Origin: Aquibium sp. ELW1220
Lineage (GTDB): Bacteria > Pseudomonadota > Alphaproteobacteria > Rhizobiales > Rhizobiaceae
Length of the DNA: 64,000 nucleotides
Reading direction: 5' to 3'
Assembly: GCF_030398385.1 (NCBI RefSeq)
Contig: NZ_JAOAOQ010000001.1
Location: 1-64,000, forward strand
A model generated the notes under the pieces. It was given only the letters and a program-made list of their open reading frames with translations. It had not been told where the DNA came from and did not search any database. This document shows positions 21,653-29,727 of the stretch, piece after piece. The position numbers and the translations under genes are program-made. Position 1 is the stretch's first letter. Each line of letters begins with the position of its first letter.

Positions 21653-21681
21653 GATATACAGCAGGCGTCGGTTCATTTCAA
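21653..21681 (-). promoter_or_regulatory. Predicted sigma-70-type promoter of the rimP-nusA-infB operon
   Basis: On the minus strand TTGAAA (21681-21676) and TATATC (21658-21653) are exactly 17 bases apart. Transcription should begin near 21646, about 20 bases before the hairpin in the leader. Confidence 0.68.
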
Positions 21682-21762
21682 GCGCGGCCTTGAAGCCGGG
21701 TTTCGCAGAGACGGAGGCAGCTTATGATCCTGCTGATTCCGGGGCCGGGCCCAGCAAGCCCG

Positions 21763-21791
21763 TTGACGCCGCCGGAAAGCTCGACTATAAG
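21763..21791 (+). promoter_or_regulatory. Predicted sigma-70-type promoter of rpsT
   Basis: TTGACG (21763-21768) and TATAAG (21786-21791) are separated by 17 bases. Both boxes are close to consensus. The predicted start near 21798 gives a leader of about 90 bases before rpsT. Confidence 0.68.
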
Positions 21792-21804
21792 CCGCCACCA
21801 CTGA

Positions 21805-21833
21805 GGCGGCCCACCCGGCCGCCCGTTTGTTTT
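21805..21833 (+). terminator. Hairpin followed by T-rich run in the rpsT leader
   Basis: GGCGGC (21805-21810) pairs with GCCGCC (21818-21823) around a 7-base loop and is followed by CGTTTGTTTT. It resembles a weak intrinsic terminator placed just after the rpsT promoter and could serve in autoregulation by S20. Confidence 0.35.
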
Positions 21834-21886
21834 CGCGCCTGCCGGCTGTCGTGCAGCGTGTCCGTCTGAAGAATGAGAGAGGCGAT

Positions 21887-22153
21887 ATGGCCAATACGAG
21901 CTCGGCCAAGAAGGCAACGCGCAAAATCGCGAGCCGCACGGCAATCAACAAGAACCGCCGTTCGCGGGTCAGGACCTACGTGCGCAAAGTCGAGGAAGCG
22001 CTTGCTGCTGGCGACAAGTCGGCAGCGGAAGATGCATTCCGCGCCGCGCAGCCGGAACTGATGCGTGCAGCGACGAAGGGCGTCCTCCATCGCAACACGG
22101 CGTCCCGCAAGGTGTCGCGTCTGGCGCAGCGACTGAAGGCTCTTGAGGCCTGA
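21887..22153 (+). CDS. rpsT: 30S ribosomal protein S20
   Basis: The 88-residue basic protein begins [20 protein letters not shown] and contains the [16 protein letters not shown] and [20 protein letters not shown] segments of S20, a primary binder of 16S rRNA. ATG 21887 has GAGAGAGG about ten bases upstream; the frame extends 20 codons further without homology. A good promoter and a strong terminator bracket it as a single-gene unit. The order rpsT-dnaA is standard in alphaproteobacteria. Confidence 0.98.
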   Translation: MANTSSAKKATRKIASRTAINKNRRSRVRTYVRKVEEALAAGDKSAAEDAFRAAQPELMRAATKGVLHRNTASRKVSRLAQRLKALEA

Positions 22154-22191
22154 TCGACTGCCAAGCCGAGCCTTCTGGGCTCGCTCTACCG

Positions 22192-22217
22192 AACCCGGCC
22201 GAGAGGCCGGGTTTTTT
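22192..22217 (+). terminator. Intrinsic terminator of rpsT
   Basis: AACCCGGCC and GGCCGGGTT form a perfect 9-bp stem with a GAGA loop, followed by TTTTTTG. It is 39 bases after the rpsT stop. Confidence 0.9.
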
Positions 22218-22380
22218 GTTTGCCGTCAAACTGCCTGGTGGATCCGGTTGTCTTTCCGCAACGGAACCGGCTATCCTTTGCCGGCGCCCCTATGCGGCAC
22301 CCCGCAGCTTCACTGGCGCACCACGCCGACATAGTTGTCGCAGCATGAAAAACCGTTTATAAACAAAAACTTATGCGAGG

Positions 22381-22389
22381 TTGTCCACA
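22381..22389 (+). promoter_or_regulatory. DnaA-box-like site
   Basis: TTGTCCACA differs from the consensus TTATCCACA at one position. It lies 605 bases upstream of the dnaA start in an AT-rich stretch. I found no second close match in the interval, so it fits autoregulation better than an origin. Confidence 0.45.
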
Positions 22390-22497
22390 GGTTGTTAGAC
22401 CTCCCGTGACCGGCTTCGGGAATAACCCCTGTCAAGCTGAAAGTTGGAAAAATTTTTAGCATCGGGCGTCGATTTTCCGGTCGCGGGAAAAGGGGTT

Positions 22498-22545
22498 GAT
22501 TCCAAAAGAGATAAACAAGAATCGTGGTCCCCGATGCCTCGAATC
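22498..22545. promoter_or_regulatory. Cluster of three GANTC (CcrM methylation) sites upstream of dnaA
   Basis: GATTC at 22498-22502, GAATC at 22519-22523 and GAATC at 22541-22545 fall within 48 bases. CcrM methylates GANTC in alphaproteobacteria, and methylation state controls dnaA transcription in Caulobacter. Confidence 0.5.
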
Positions 22546-22993
22546 GGCCCTCCCCACGGCCTCGTTGCTTAAAAAACCGTGAAACTCGGACTTGCTCTCC
22601 CAAGGCCATTTTTCTAAGGTCCAGACATCGAAAGGGGCGGGCCCCAAGGCCCACAATCCCAGGAAATTTCAACCGATGCGACACCGGAGCGATCCGGTGT
22701 GCGGGTGAGTTTGTCCTTTCGATGCGGCGTTTGCCGTCGCCACGAGGTCAGGCGGGGATGGGGACGTCCGGGTGCAATCCCGGCGGTCTTCGCGAGGCTT
22801 CGTCATGGGAGCGGTACGGGGAACCGGCTTTGCCGGGTACGAGTGGGTACGCCGATCGCCTCGCGATCGGCAGGGGTCGTGTAGCACGCAAGGCGGCGGT
22901 CAGCCGCGGAAATACGAGGAAGACGCGCATGGCCATGCGGTGCGCGAGGGATACGCTGTTGCGATGAAGTCTACGACAAGAAGGAACGAGGAC

Positions 22994-24526
22994 ATGTTTG
23001 GCGGCATTGAAACGGGAGCCGAGGCGGCGCTTCCTTTCATCCCAGTGAGCGGTGGAGAACCGGTGATGGACGACGCGGGATCGGATGCGGGCTCGATCTT
23101 CGAGAAGCTCCGTGCCCAGTTGCAGGCCCGGCTTGGCGCGGATGTCTACTCGAGCTGGTTTGGTCGCATGAAGCTTGCGGAGGCTTCGCGCGGCGTGGTG
23201 CGTCTGTCGGTTCCGACGGCGTTCCTGAGATCCTGGATCAACAACCACTATCTGGCGCTCATCACCGACATCTGGAAGGCGGAAGACGAAGGCCTGTTGC
23301 GCCTGGAGATCGTCGTGCGGAGCGCCATGCGGGCAGCCCGCGGTGCGATGGACGTCGAGGACGCCAGGCCGAAGACCCCGCCGCGCGCATCACAGACCGC
23401 GCTCTCCTCCGGTACGGTCAATCCGTCGCGTCCTGCGCAGCCGCGGACCACGCCGGAAGGGTCCAACCGCCAGAGCATCCTCGGGTCGCCCCTGGACGGG
23501 CGCTACACCTTCGAGTCCTTCGTCGACGGCCCCTCGAACCGGGTTGCCTTCGCGGCTGCGCGGACCGTGGCTGAGAACGCGACCGCTTCCGTGCGCTTCA
23601 ACCCGCTGTTCGTCCACGCGTCGGTCGGCCTCGGCAAGACTCACCTTCTGCAGGCGATCGCTGCAGAATCCCTGGCGCGGCGTCCCGCCTCGCGCGTTGT
23701 CTACCTCACGGCAGAGTACTTCATGTGGCGCTTCGCCACGGCAATCCGCGACAACAACGCGCTGACGCTCAAGGAGCAGTTGCGCGACATCGATCTGCTG
23801 ATCATCGACGACATGCAGTTTCTCCAGGGCAAGTCGATCCAGCACGAGTTCTGCCACCTCATCAACATGCTGCTCGACAGCGCCAAGCAGGTCGTCGTGG
23901 CAGCCGATCGTCCGGCGTCGGAACTCGAGTCCTTGGAGCCCCGCGTCCGTTCGCGGCTGCAGGGCGGTGTTTCGCTCGAAATGTCGGCGCCAGACATGCC
24001 GATGCGGCTGTCCATGCTCAAGCAGCGCCTCGACGCCGCCCGACAGGACGACCCCTCGCTTTCGATCTCGGACGAGATCCTAGAGCACGTCGCGCGCACC
24101 GTCACCGGAAGCGGGCGCGAGCTCGAAGGGGCGTTCAACCAGCTCCTGTTCCGGCAGTCCTTCGAGCCAGACCTGTCGATCGACCGCATCGACGAACTGC
24201 TTGGCCACATGTTCCGGACGGGCGATCCCAAGCGCATACGCATCGAGGACATCCAGCGCATCGTGGCGCGCCACTACAACGTTTCCAAGACGGAGCTGCT
24301 GTCCAACCGCCGCACACGCACCATCGTCAAGCCTCGGCAGGTTGCCATGTACCTCGCCAAGGTCATGACGCCGCGGTCGCTGCCCGAGATCGGGCGCAGG
24401 TTTGGCGGGAGGGATCACACGACCGTCCTCCACGCTGTACGCAAGATCGAGAACCTGTCGGGTACGGACGAGAAGCTTGAGCAGGAACTGGAACTCCTGC
24501 GCAGGCTGATCAACGACCAGGCCTGA
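22994..24526 (+). CDS. dnaA: Chromosomal replication initiator protein DnaA
   Basis: DnaA binds the origin and melts it using ATP. The 510-residue product has domain I (residues 33-105, with [18 protein letters not shown]) and a variable linker to about 160. The AAA+ domain has Walker [10 protein letters not shown] (209-217) and Walker [10 protein letters not shown] (268-276). The C-terminal DNA-binding domain carries the signature [18 protein letters not shown] 22994 is chosen because GAGG lies just upstream and the protein start matches relatives; in-frame ATGs at 22964 and 22772 would extend it into the leader. It is followed by dnaN and recF. Confidence 0.97.
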   Translation: MFGGIETGAEAALPFIPVSGGEPVMDDAGSDAGSIFEKLRAQLQARLGADVYSSWFGRMKLAEASRGVVRLSVPTAFLRSWINNHYLALITDIWKAEDEGLLRLEIVVRSAMRAARGAMDVEDARPKTPPRASQTALSSGTVNPSRPAQPRTTPEGSNRQSILGSPLDGRYTFESFVDGPSNRVAFAAARTVAENATASVRFNPLFVHASVGLGKTHLLQAIAAESLARRPASRVVYLTAEYFMWRFATAIRDNNALTLKEQLRDIDLLIIDDMQFLQGKSIQHEFCHLINMLLDSAKQVVVAADRPASELESLEPRVRSRLQGGVSLEMSAPDMPMRLSMLKQRLDAARQDDPSLSISDEILEHVARTVTGSGRELEGAFNQLLFRQSFEPDLSIDRIDELLGHMFRTGDPKRIRIEDIQRIVARHYNVSKTELLSNRRTRTIVKPRQVAMYLAKVMTPRSLPEIGRRFGGRDHTTVLHAVRKIENLSGTDEKLEQELELLRRLINDQA

Positions 24527-24556
24527 AGCCGCCCGACGCCGCCGTTCCGGCACCGC

Positions 24557-24575
24557 CCCGGGGATTATCCCCGGG
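24557..24575. terminator. GC-rich hairpin after dnaA
   Basis: CCCGGGGA-TTA-TCCCCGGG is a perfect 8-bp stem 30 bases after the dnaA stop. It is followed by AAAG rather than T residues, so its role as terminator or mRNA 3' stabiliser is open. The rest of the dnaA-dnaN gap (about 200 bases) shows nothing else clear. Confidence 0.45.
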
Positions 24576-24724
24576 AAAGCCTGCGCAGCGGGAGCCAACC
24601 CGTCGCGCGGGCTTGCCTTCATGGCATTTTTCCTGTCATTTTGCCAGCCTTGCCGGCCCGGGATGCGGGCCGTTCGTATCTGTGCTTCCCGCCGAAGCAG
24701 TCCTGACCACGAGACCAGTCCGTC

Positions 24725-25846
24725 ATGCGCGTCACCCTCGAACGTTCCAACCTGCTGAAGTCGCTGAACCACGTGCATCGCGTGGTGGAACGGCGCAACA
24801 CGATCCCGATCCTTTCCAACGTGCTCCTGAAAGCCGAAGGCGGTGCGGTGCTCGAGATGAAGGCGACGGATCTCGACCTCGAAGTGACGGAAGCAACCCC
24901 GGCGCAGGTCGAACAGCCTGGCGCAACGACGGTTCCCGCACACCTCCTCTACGACATCGTCCGCAAGCTGCCGGACGGTTCCGAGGTGATGCTGCGCACA
25001 GATGCCGACGGCCACACCATGACGGTGACGTCCGGACGCTCGAGCTTCAAGCTGCAGTGCCTGCCGCAGTCCGATTTCCCGGAGCTGACGGCCGGATCCT
25101 TCTCGCACATCTTCCGTCTGGACGCGCCGGCCCTGAAGGGCCTGATCGAGAAGACCCAGTTCGCGATCTCCACGGAGGAGACCCGCTATTATCTGAACGG
25201 AATTTTCCTGCACGCCCACGAAACCGGCGGCAAGCTCATGCTGCGCTCGGTCGCCACCGACGGCCACCGGCTCGCGCGCGCCGAAATCGAGGCGCCTGCC
25301 GGCACCGAAGGCATGCCGGGCGTGATCATCCCGCGCAAGACCGTGAGCGAGTTGCAGAAACTCGTCGACAATCCCGATATCAAGGTTGTGGTCGAACTGT
25401 CCGACACCAAGATCCGCTTCACGATCGGCAGTATCGTGCTCACGTCGAAGCTGATCGACGGCACCTTCCCGGACTACCAGCGCGTCATTCCGTCCGGCAA
25501 CGACAAGCGGCTGATCATTGATCGGCAGAGCTTCGCCGCAGCGGTGGACCGCGTTTCCACCATCTCGTCGGAACGCGGACGCGCGGTGAAGCTGGCGATC
25601 GCCGACGGTCAGGTCACGCTGACTGTCAACAACCCGGATTCCGGAAGCGCCGTCGAGGAAATCGCGGCCGACTATGATTCCGATCCGATCGAGATCGGCT
25701 TCAATGCGCGCTACCTGCTGGACGTCGCGGCCCAGCTCGGCGGCACCAATGCGCAATTCATGCTGGCGGATGCTGGCTCGCCGACGCTGATCAACGATAC
25801 CGCCGACGAGCAGACCCTCTATGTCCTGATGCCGATGCGCGTCTGA
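24725..25846 (+). CDS. dnaN: DNA polymerase III sliding clamp (beta subunit)
   Basis: The 373-residue protein is the ring-shaped clamp that holds polymerase III on DNA. It starts MRVTLERSNLLKSLNHVHRV, contains the three-fold repeated clamp fold, and ends YVLMPMRV, the usual beta-clamp terminus. VATDGHRLA and FPDYQRVIP motifs are present. The dnaN-recF gap is only five bases, so the two are cotranscribed. Confidence 0.98.
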   Translation: MRVTLERSNLLKSLNHVHRVVERRNTIPILSNVLLKAEGGAVLEMKATDLDLEVTEATPAQVEQPGATTVPAHLLYDIVRKLPDGSEVMLRTDADGHTMTVTSGRSSFKLQCLPQSDFPELTAGSFSHIFRLDAPALKGLIEKTQFAISTEETRYYLNGIFLHAHETGGKLMLRSVATDGHRLARAEIEAPAGTEGMPGVIIPRKTVSELQKLVDNPDIKVVVELSDTKIRFTIGSIVLTSKLIDGTFPDYQRVIPSGNDKRLIIDRQSFAAAVDRVSTISSERGRAVKLAIADGQVTLTVNNPDSGSAVEEIAADYDSDPIEIGFNARYLLDVAAQLGGTNAQFMLADAGSPTLINDTADEQTLYVLMPMRV

Positions 25847-25851
25847 CGCTC

Positions 25852-27018
25852 GTGCCGGGCGACCCGACCAACCGGGGCGCGCCGCCGCCGGTGAACATCG
25901 GCAGGCTGAAGCTGACCGATTTCCGCAACTACCTGTCCCTCGCTGTCGATCTGTCGCCGGGAGCGGTCGTGCTGACGGGCGACAATGGCGCCGGAAAGAC
26001 GAACCTTCTCGAAGCCGTCTCGCTGCTTTCTCCCGGCCGGGGCCTGCGCCGCGCCGCCTATGCGGAAATCGCACGCGATGGCGCTAAGGGCGGCTTCGTC
26101 GTTCACGCGCATGTCGAAGGTGCGCAGGGCGAAGCCGACATCGGCACGGGCGCGGGCACAGCCGACCCGGATGCCGAGGGCAGCCTGCGCAAGGTGCGCA
26201 TCAACGGCGCGCCGGCGCGTTCTGCCGACGAGATGCTGGAATGGCTGCGGGTGATGTGGCTGACGCCCGCCATGGACGGGCTCTTCACCGGCCCGGCCGC
26301 AGACCGTCGCCGCTTCCTTGACCGGCTGGTGCTGACGATCGACCCCGCTCATGGCCGCCGCGCGCTCGACTACGAGAAAGCGATGCGCGGCCGCAACCGG
26401 TTGCTGGCGGACGGATCGCGAAACGATGGCTGGTTCGACGCGATCGAGACGCAGATGGCAGAGACGGGTGCTGCGATCGCGGCTGCGCGCTTCGAGATGG
26501 TGCGATTGCTGAAGGCCATGATCGAGCGCACGCCCGAAGAGGGCCCGTTCCCGAGAGCCGACCTGGCGCTTTCGGGCGTGCTGGAGGCCGGCCTGGCGTC
26601 GGGTGCCGCGATCGATGCGGAGGAGGATTTCCGCAGAAGGCTTGCCGAGGGCCGGGAGCGCGACCGGGCAGCGGGCCGCACGCTGGAGGGCCCGCATCGC
26701 TCGGATCTCCTCGTGCGCCACCGGCCCAAGGACATGCCGGCCGAACTCTGCTCCACCGGCGAGCAGAAGGCCCTGCTGGTCGGGCTGGTGCTGTCGCATG
26801 CGCGCCTGACCGGCGAACTGTCCGGCATGGCGCCGATCCTGCTGCTGGACGAAATCGCCGCGCATTTCGACCATCGCCGCCGCGCCGCCCTGTTCGGTAT
26901 CCTCGATGATCTCGGCTGCCAGGTCTTCATGACGGGCACCGAGCGTGAACTCTTCTCGGCGATCGAAGGCCGTGCCCAGTTCCTGACGGTGTCGGCAGGT
27001 GCCGTTTCGGCAGGCTGA
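25852..27018 (+). CDS. recF: DNA replication and repair protein RecF
   Basis: RecF is an SMC-like ATPase that loads RecA at gaps with RecO and RecR. The 388-residue product has Walker A GDNGAGKT (43-50) after the typical LTDFRNY motif, an ABC signature-like STGEQKALLVGLVLSHA, and Walker B PILLLDEIAAHFD. The start is GTG at 25852, five bases after dnaN; an in-frame GTG at 25891 is an alternative that removes a proline-rich N-terminus. It is followed 31 bases later by moeB. Confidence 0.95.
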   Translation: MPGDPTNRGAPPPVNIGRLKLTDFRNYLSLAVDLSPGAVVLTGDNGAGKTNLLEAVSLLSPGRGLRRAAYAEIARDGAKGGFVVHAHVEGAQGEADIGTGAGTADPDAEGSLRKVRINGAPARSADEMLEWLRVMWLTPAMDGLFTGPAADRRRFLDRLVLTIDPAHGRRALDYEKAMRGRNRLLADGSRNDGWFDAIETQMAETGAAIAAARFEMVRLLKAMIERTPEEGPFPRADLALSGVLEAGLASGAAIDAEEDFRRRLAEGRERDRAAGRTLEGPHRSDLLVRHRPKDMPAELCSTGEQKALLVGLVLSHARLTGELSGMAPILLLDEIAAHFDHRRRAALFGILDDLGCQVFMTGTERELFSAIEGRAQFLTVSAGAVSAG

Positions 27019-27049
27019 CAAGTCTGTCCGTCGGCCCTATGATCCGGCC

Positions 27050-27829
27050 ATGACCGCATCGTCCGCCCAGCCGCTCTCGACCGACGAACTGCAGCGCTAT
27101 GCCCGCCACATCGTGCTGCCCGAGATCGGCGGGCCGGGGCAGCAGAAGCTGAAGCGCGCCCGGGTGCTTGTCGTCGGCGCAGGAGGGCTCGGCGCTCCCG
27201 TGCTCGAATATCTGGCGGCCGCCGGTGTCGGAACGCTGGGGATCGTCGACGATGATACCGTCTCGCTGTCCAACCTGCAGCGCCAGGTAATCCACGACAC
27301 GGCGTCGGTCGGGCGGCCGAAGGTCGATAGTGCGGCCGACACGATCGGCCGGATCAACCCGCATGTCGTCGTCGAGACGCACCGGCTGCGCCTCGACCCT
27401 GGCAATGCGGCCGCTCTTGTGTCGGCCTACGACCTCGTTATCGACGGGTCCGACAATTTCGACACGCGCTACACGGTCGCCGACGCCTGCGCCGCTGCTG
27501 CAAAGCCGCTGGTTGCCGCCGCCGTCGGGCGCTTCGACGGCTCGCTGACGGTCCTGAAGCCCTACGAGAGCGGCGAAGACGGCGGGCCGCTGCCGTCCTA
27601 CCGCGACCTCTTCCCCGAACCGCCGCCGGCCGGCCTCGTGCCGTCCTGCGCCGAAGCAGGCGTGCTCGGCGCCCTGACCGGCGTGATGGGCACGCTGCAG
27701 GCGATGGAGGCGATCAAGCTGATCGCCGGCATCGGCGAGCCGCTGGTCGGCCGGATCCTGCTCTACGATGCGCTCGGCGCCCGCTTTGACATCATGCGCT
27801 ACAAGGCGCGACGGCAGGCGGCGGAGTAG
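27050..27829 (+). CDS. moeB: Molybdopterin-synthase adenylyltransferase (MoeB/ThiF/HesA family)
   Basis: The 259-residue E1-like enzyme adenylates the C-terminal glycine of MoaD or a related sulfur carrier in molybdenum cofactor synthesis. The nucleotide-binding GAGGLG motif lies at residues 43-48, and IVDDDTVSLSNLQRQV and DGSDNFDTRY are the family signatures. It lacks the paired CxxC zinc motifs of E. coli MoeB; only two cysteines are present, which is common in rhizobial versions. It sits between recF and the aconitase X genes. ThiF-like roles cannot be excluded. Confidence 0.88.
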   Translation: MTASSAQPLSTDELQRYARHIVLPEIGGPGQQKLKRARVLVVGAGGLGAPVLEYLAAAGVGTLGIVDDDTVSLSNLQRQVIHDTASVGRPKVDSAADTIGRINPHVVVETHRLRLDPGNAAALVSAYDLVIDGSDNFDTRYTVADACAAAAKPLVAAAVGRFDGSLTVLKPYESGEDGGPLPSYRDLFPEPPPAGLVPSCAEAGVLGALTGVMGTLQAMEAIKLIAGIGEPLVGRILLYDALGARFDIMRYKARRQAAE

Positions 27830-27837
27830 CGGCCCGG

Positions 27838-29094
27838 ATGCTCGACCTGACCGCCGAGGAACGCGCCATTGCCGAGGGACGGGACGGCGCCGGCGCGGCG
27901 ATGGCGATGCGCATCGTCGCCGACAGCGCGCGCCTGCTGGGCGCGCCGCGGCTGATCCCGGTCGCCTCCGCCCACATCGACGGGGCGCTGTACCACGGCG
28001 ATTCCGGCACGCTGTTCGCCGAGAGGCTGGTGGCGGGCGGCGCCAGGGTTGCGGTCCGCGCCACGCTCAACGTTGGCGCACTGGACCTGACCGGCGGCTG
28101 CCGGGTGCGGCTGGAAGGCGCCCGCCGCGACATGGCCGGGCGGATGATGCAGGCCTACCGCGCGCTTGGCTGCGAGCCATCCTGGACCTGCGCGCCCTAT
28201 CAGGCCGGACACCGGCCGGCGCAAGGCACCGACGTGGCCTGGGGCGAGTCAAACGCGGTCGTGTTCTGCAACTCGGTGCTGGGCGCCCGCACCAACCGCT
28301 ATGGCGACTTCCTCGACATTGCCTGCGCCATCGCCGGTCGCGCACCGTGCACCGGTCTGCACCTTCCCGAAAACCGCCGCGCGACGGTTGAGTTCGACGT
28401 GTCGGCCCTGTCGTCGGAATTCCTCTCCTCCGAGATCGCCTGGCCGGTGCTGGGCAGCCTGTATGGACGCGAGCTGGGGAATGCGATCGGCGTGGTGACC
28501 GGCATCGCGGCCCATCCGGGCGAAGACGCGCTGAAGGCGTTTGGCGCCGCCGCCGCCTCATCGGGCGCTGTCGGGCTGTTCCACATCGCAGGCGTGACGC
28601 CGGAGGCGGAAGACTGCGACGCCGCGACCGGCGGACTGCCGCCGGCAGCGACGATCCGCGTCACGCCGGCGATGGCGGCCGATGCGCAGCGAAGGCTGTC
28701 GACCGCCGGGCCTGCCAAGCGAATCGACGCCGTGGCGATCGGCAGCCCGCATTTGTCGGCCGCCGAACTCGACGCGCTGGAGCGGCTGGTCGCGGGGCGG
28801 AAGCTCGCCGTCCCGCTCTATGCCTGTACCGGCCGCCACGCGCTGGCCGCCTTCGACCGGGACGGCCGCCGGGCTGCACTGGAGCAGGCGGGCGTGATCC
28901 TCGTGGCCGATACCTGCGTGGTGGTGACGCCGATTCTGGCCGACCGGCCGGACGGGGTGCTGATGACCAATTCCGGCAAGTTTGCCCATTACGCGCCGGG
29001 CAACACCGGCTATGCGGTGCTCTATGCCGCGCTGCCCGATTGCGTGGAAAGCGCCGTTGCCGGCCGCCCAGTGCTGGCGGAGGCCGCACGATGA
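27838..29094 (+). CDS. Aconitase X large (catalytic) subunit
   Basis: The 418-residue protein matches the aconitase X catalytic domain. Characteristic segments include ESNAVVFCNSVLGARTNRYG near residues 137-156, the SWTCAPYQAGHRP loop before it, VADTCVVVTPI near residue 360 and MTNSGKFAHYAPG near residue 380. Conserved cysteines probably hold an iron-sulfur cluster or metal. Known AcnX enzymes dehydrate cis-3-hydroxy-L-proline in bacteria or phosphomevalonate in archaea. It starts eight bases after moeB and overlaps the small-subunit gene by four. The substrate here is not determined; no hydroxyproline genes lie nearby. Confidence 0.87.
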   Translation: MLDLTAEERAIAEGRDGAGAAMAMRIVADSARLLGAPRLIPVASAHIDGALYHGDSGTLFAERLVAGGARVAVRATLNVGALDLTGGCRVRLEGARRDMAGRMMQAYRALGCEPSWTCAPYQAGHRPAQGTDVAWGESNAVVFCNSVLGARTNRYGDFLDIACAIAGRAPCTGLHLPENRRATVEFDVSALSSEFLSSEIAWPVLGSLYGRELGNAIGVVTGIAAHPGEDALKAFGAAAASSGAVGLFHIAGVTPEAEDCDAATGGLPPAATIRVTPAMAADAQRRLSTAGPAKRIDAVAIGSPHLSAAELDALERLVAGRKLAVPLYACTGRHALAAFDRDGRRAALEQAGVILVADTCVVVTPILADRPDGVLMTNSGKFAHYAPGNTGYAVLYAALPDCVESAVAGRPVLAEAAR

Positions 29095-29582
29095 GCGCGG
29101 AGACCGGCGTCACCGCCCCGCCGGCCGAAGCCTCCGCCGCAGCGATGGCCGAGGTGCTGGTGCCCGGTGCAGGCGGTCGCGCCCCGGCGCTGGTGCTCGA
29201 CGGCCCGATCAGCTTCTGGGGCGGCGTCGATGCGGCCACCGGCCGCATCGCCGATGTGCGCCACCCGCAGTTGGGGGCGCACATCGCCGGCACAGTGCTT
29301 TTCCTGCCGGGCACCATCGGCTCTTCCTCGGCGTCGGCCGTGCTGCTCGAACTCGTCCACAACGGCCACGCGCCGGCCGCCCTGGTGCTGCACGAGCCCG
29401 ACGCCATCCTGTTGCTCGGCCTGATCGTCGCCCGCGAGATGGGCTGGCCGACGCCGGTGGCCGTGCGCCTCGCCAGGGAGCGTCACGACGCCTTCCGCGG
29501 CTGCATGATGGCCGTAGGCGCGGCGACCGAGGCGGGCGCGCGCGTTGCGCTCCGGATCGCGACGGACACCACGAGCGGCTGA
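29091..29582 (+). CDS. Aconitase X small (swivelling, DUF126) subunit
   Basis: The 163-residue protein is the separate small subunit of aconitase X. It has the DUF126 pattern: [19 protein letters not shown] near residues 33-51 and [20 protein letters not shown] near residues 73-92, which forms the substrate-facing loop, then [16 protein letters not shown] 29091 overlaps the large-subunit stop in an ATGA junction, showing translational coupling. Fused single-chain forms exist in fungi and some bacteria; this is the two-gene form. Confidence 0.87.
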   Translation: MSAETGVTAPPAEASAAAMAEVLVPGAGGRAPALVLDGPISFWGGVDAATGRIADVRHPQLGAHIAGTVLFLPGTIGSSSASAVLLELVHNGHAPAALVLHEPDAILLLGLIVAREMGWPTPVAVRLARERHDAFRGCMMAVGAATEAGARVALRIATDTTSG

Positions 29583-29727
29583 GCCCCGGCCGCTGGTCGG
29601 GCGATCGCTCGATCGCGCATCTTTTTCCCGAACATGCCGGCCCCTCGCGCGTTGGGCGTCAGGCGCCTCGCGGCGCAACCCATTCACGTGCCTTCGCGAG
29701 AGGCTCACCGGATCAGGGAGATCGATC

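Larger units (their letters stand above)
22218..22993 (+). promoter_or_regulatory. Non-coding dnaA upstream region and leader
   Basis: This stretch of about 780 bases holds no convincing gene. The left part (22330-22525) is unusually AT-rich for this genome and contains a DnaA-box-like site and the first of three GANTC sites. A weak promoter candidate is TTGCTC (22592-22597), 17 bases, TAAGGT (22615-22620). The right part, from about 22720 to the dnaA start, is GC-rich and full of hairpins: 22768-22783, 22824-22836 and 22851-22871. In Caulobacter and rhizobia this interval carries dnaA control elements, while the replication origin usually lies elsewhere near hemE. Confidence 0.65.

Noticed and set aside
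22218-22600. Replication origin next to dnaA
   Set aside because: Only one DnaA-like box was found. In rhizobia and Caulobacter the origin lies near hemE rather than between rpsT and dnaA.
22310-22684. A 124-codon minus-strand frame in the rpsT-dnaA gap
   Set aside because: It overlaps the rpsT-distal AT-rich region and the probable dnaA promoter. Its composition is irregular and it has no known motif.
22755-22800. FMN-riboswitch-like string (GGGTGCAATCCCGGCGGTC) in the dnaA leader
   Set aside because: It matches only a short part of the FMN consensus. The flanking conserved blocks of the aptamer are missing and dnaA is not a flavin gene.
24080-26074. A 664-codon minus-strand open frame opposite dnaA-dnaN
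   Set aside because: It is an antisense shadow. The composition is typical of reverse-complemented GC-rich coding DNA, and dnaA, dnaN and recF on the other strand are certain.
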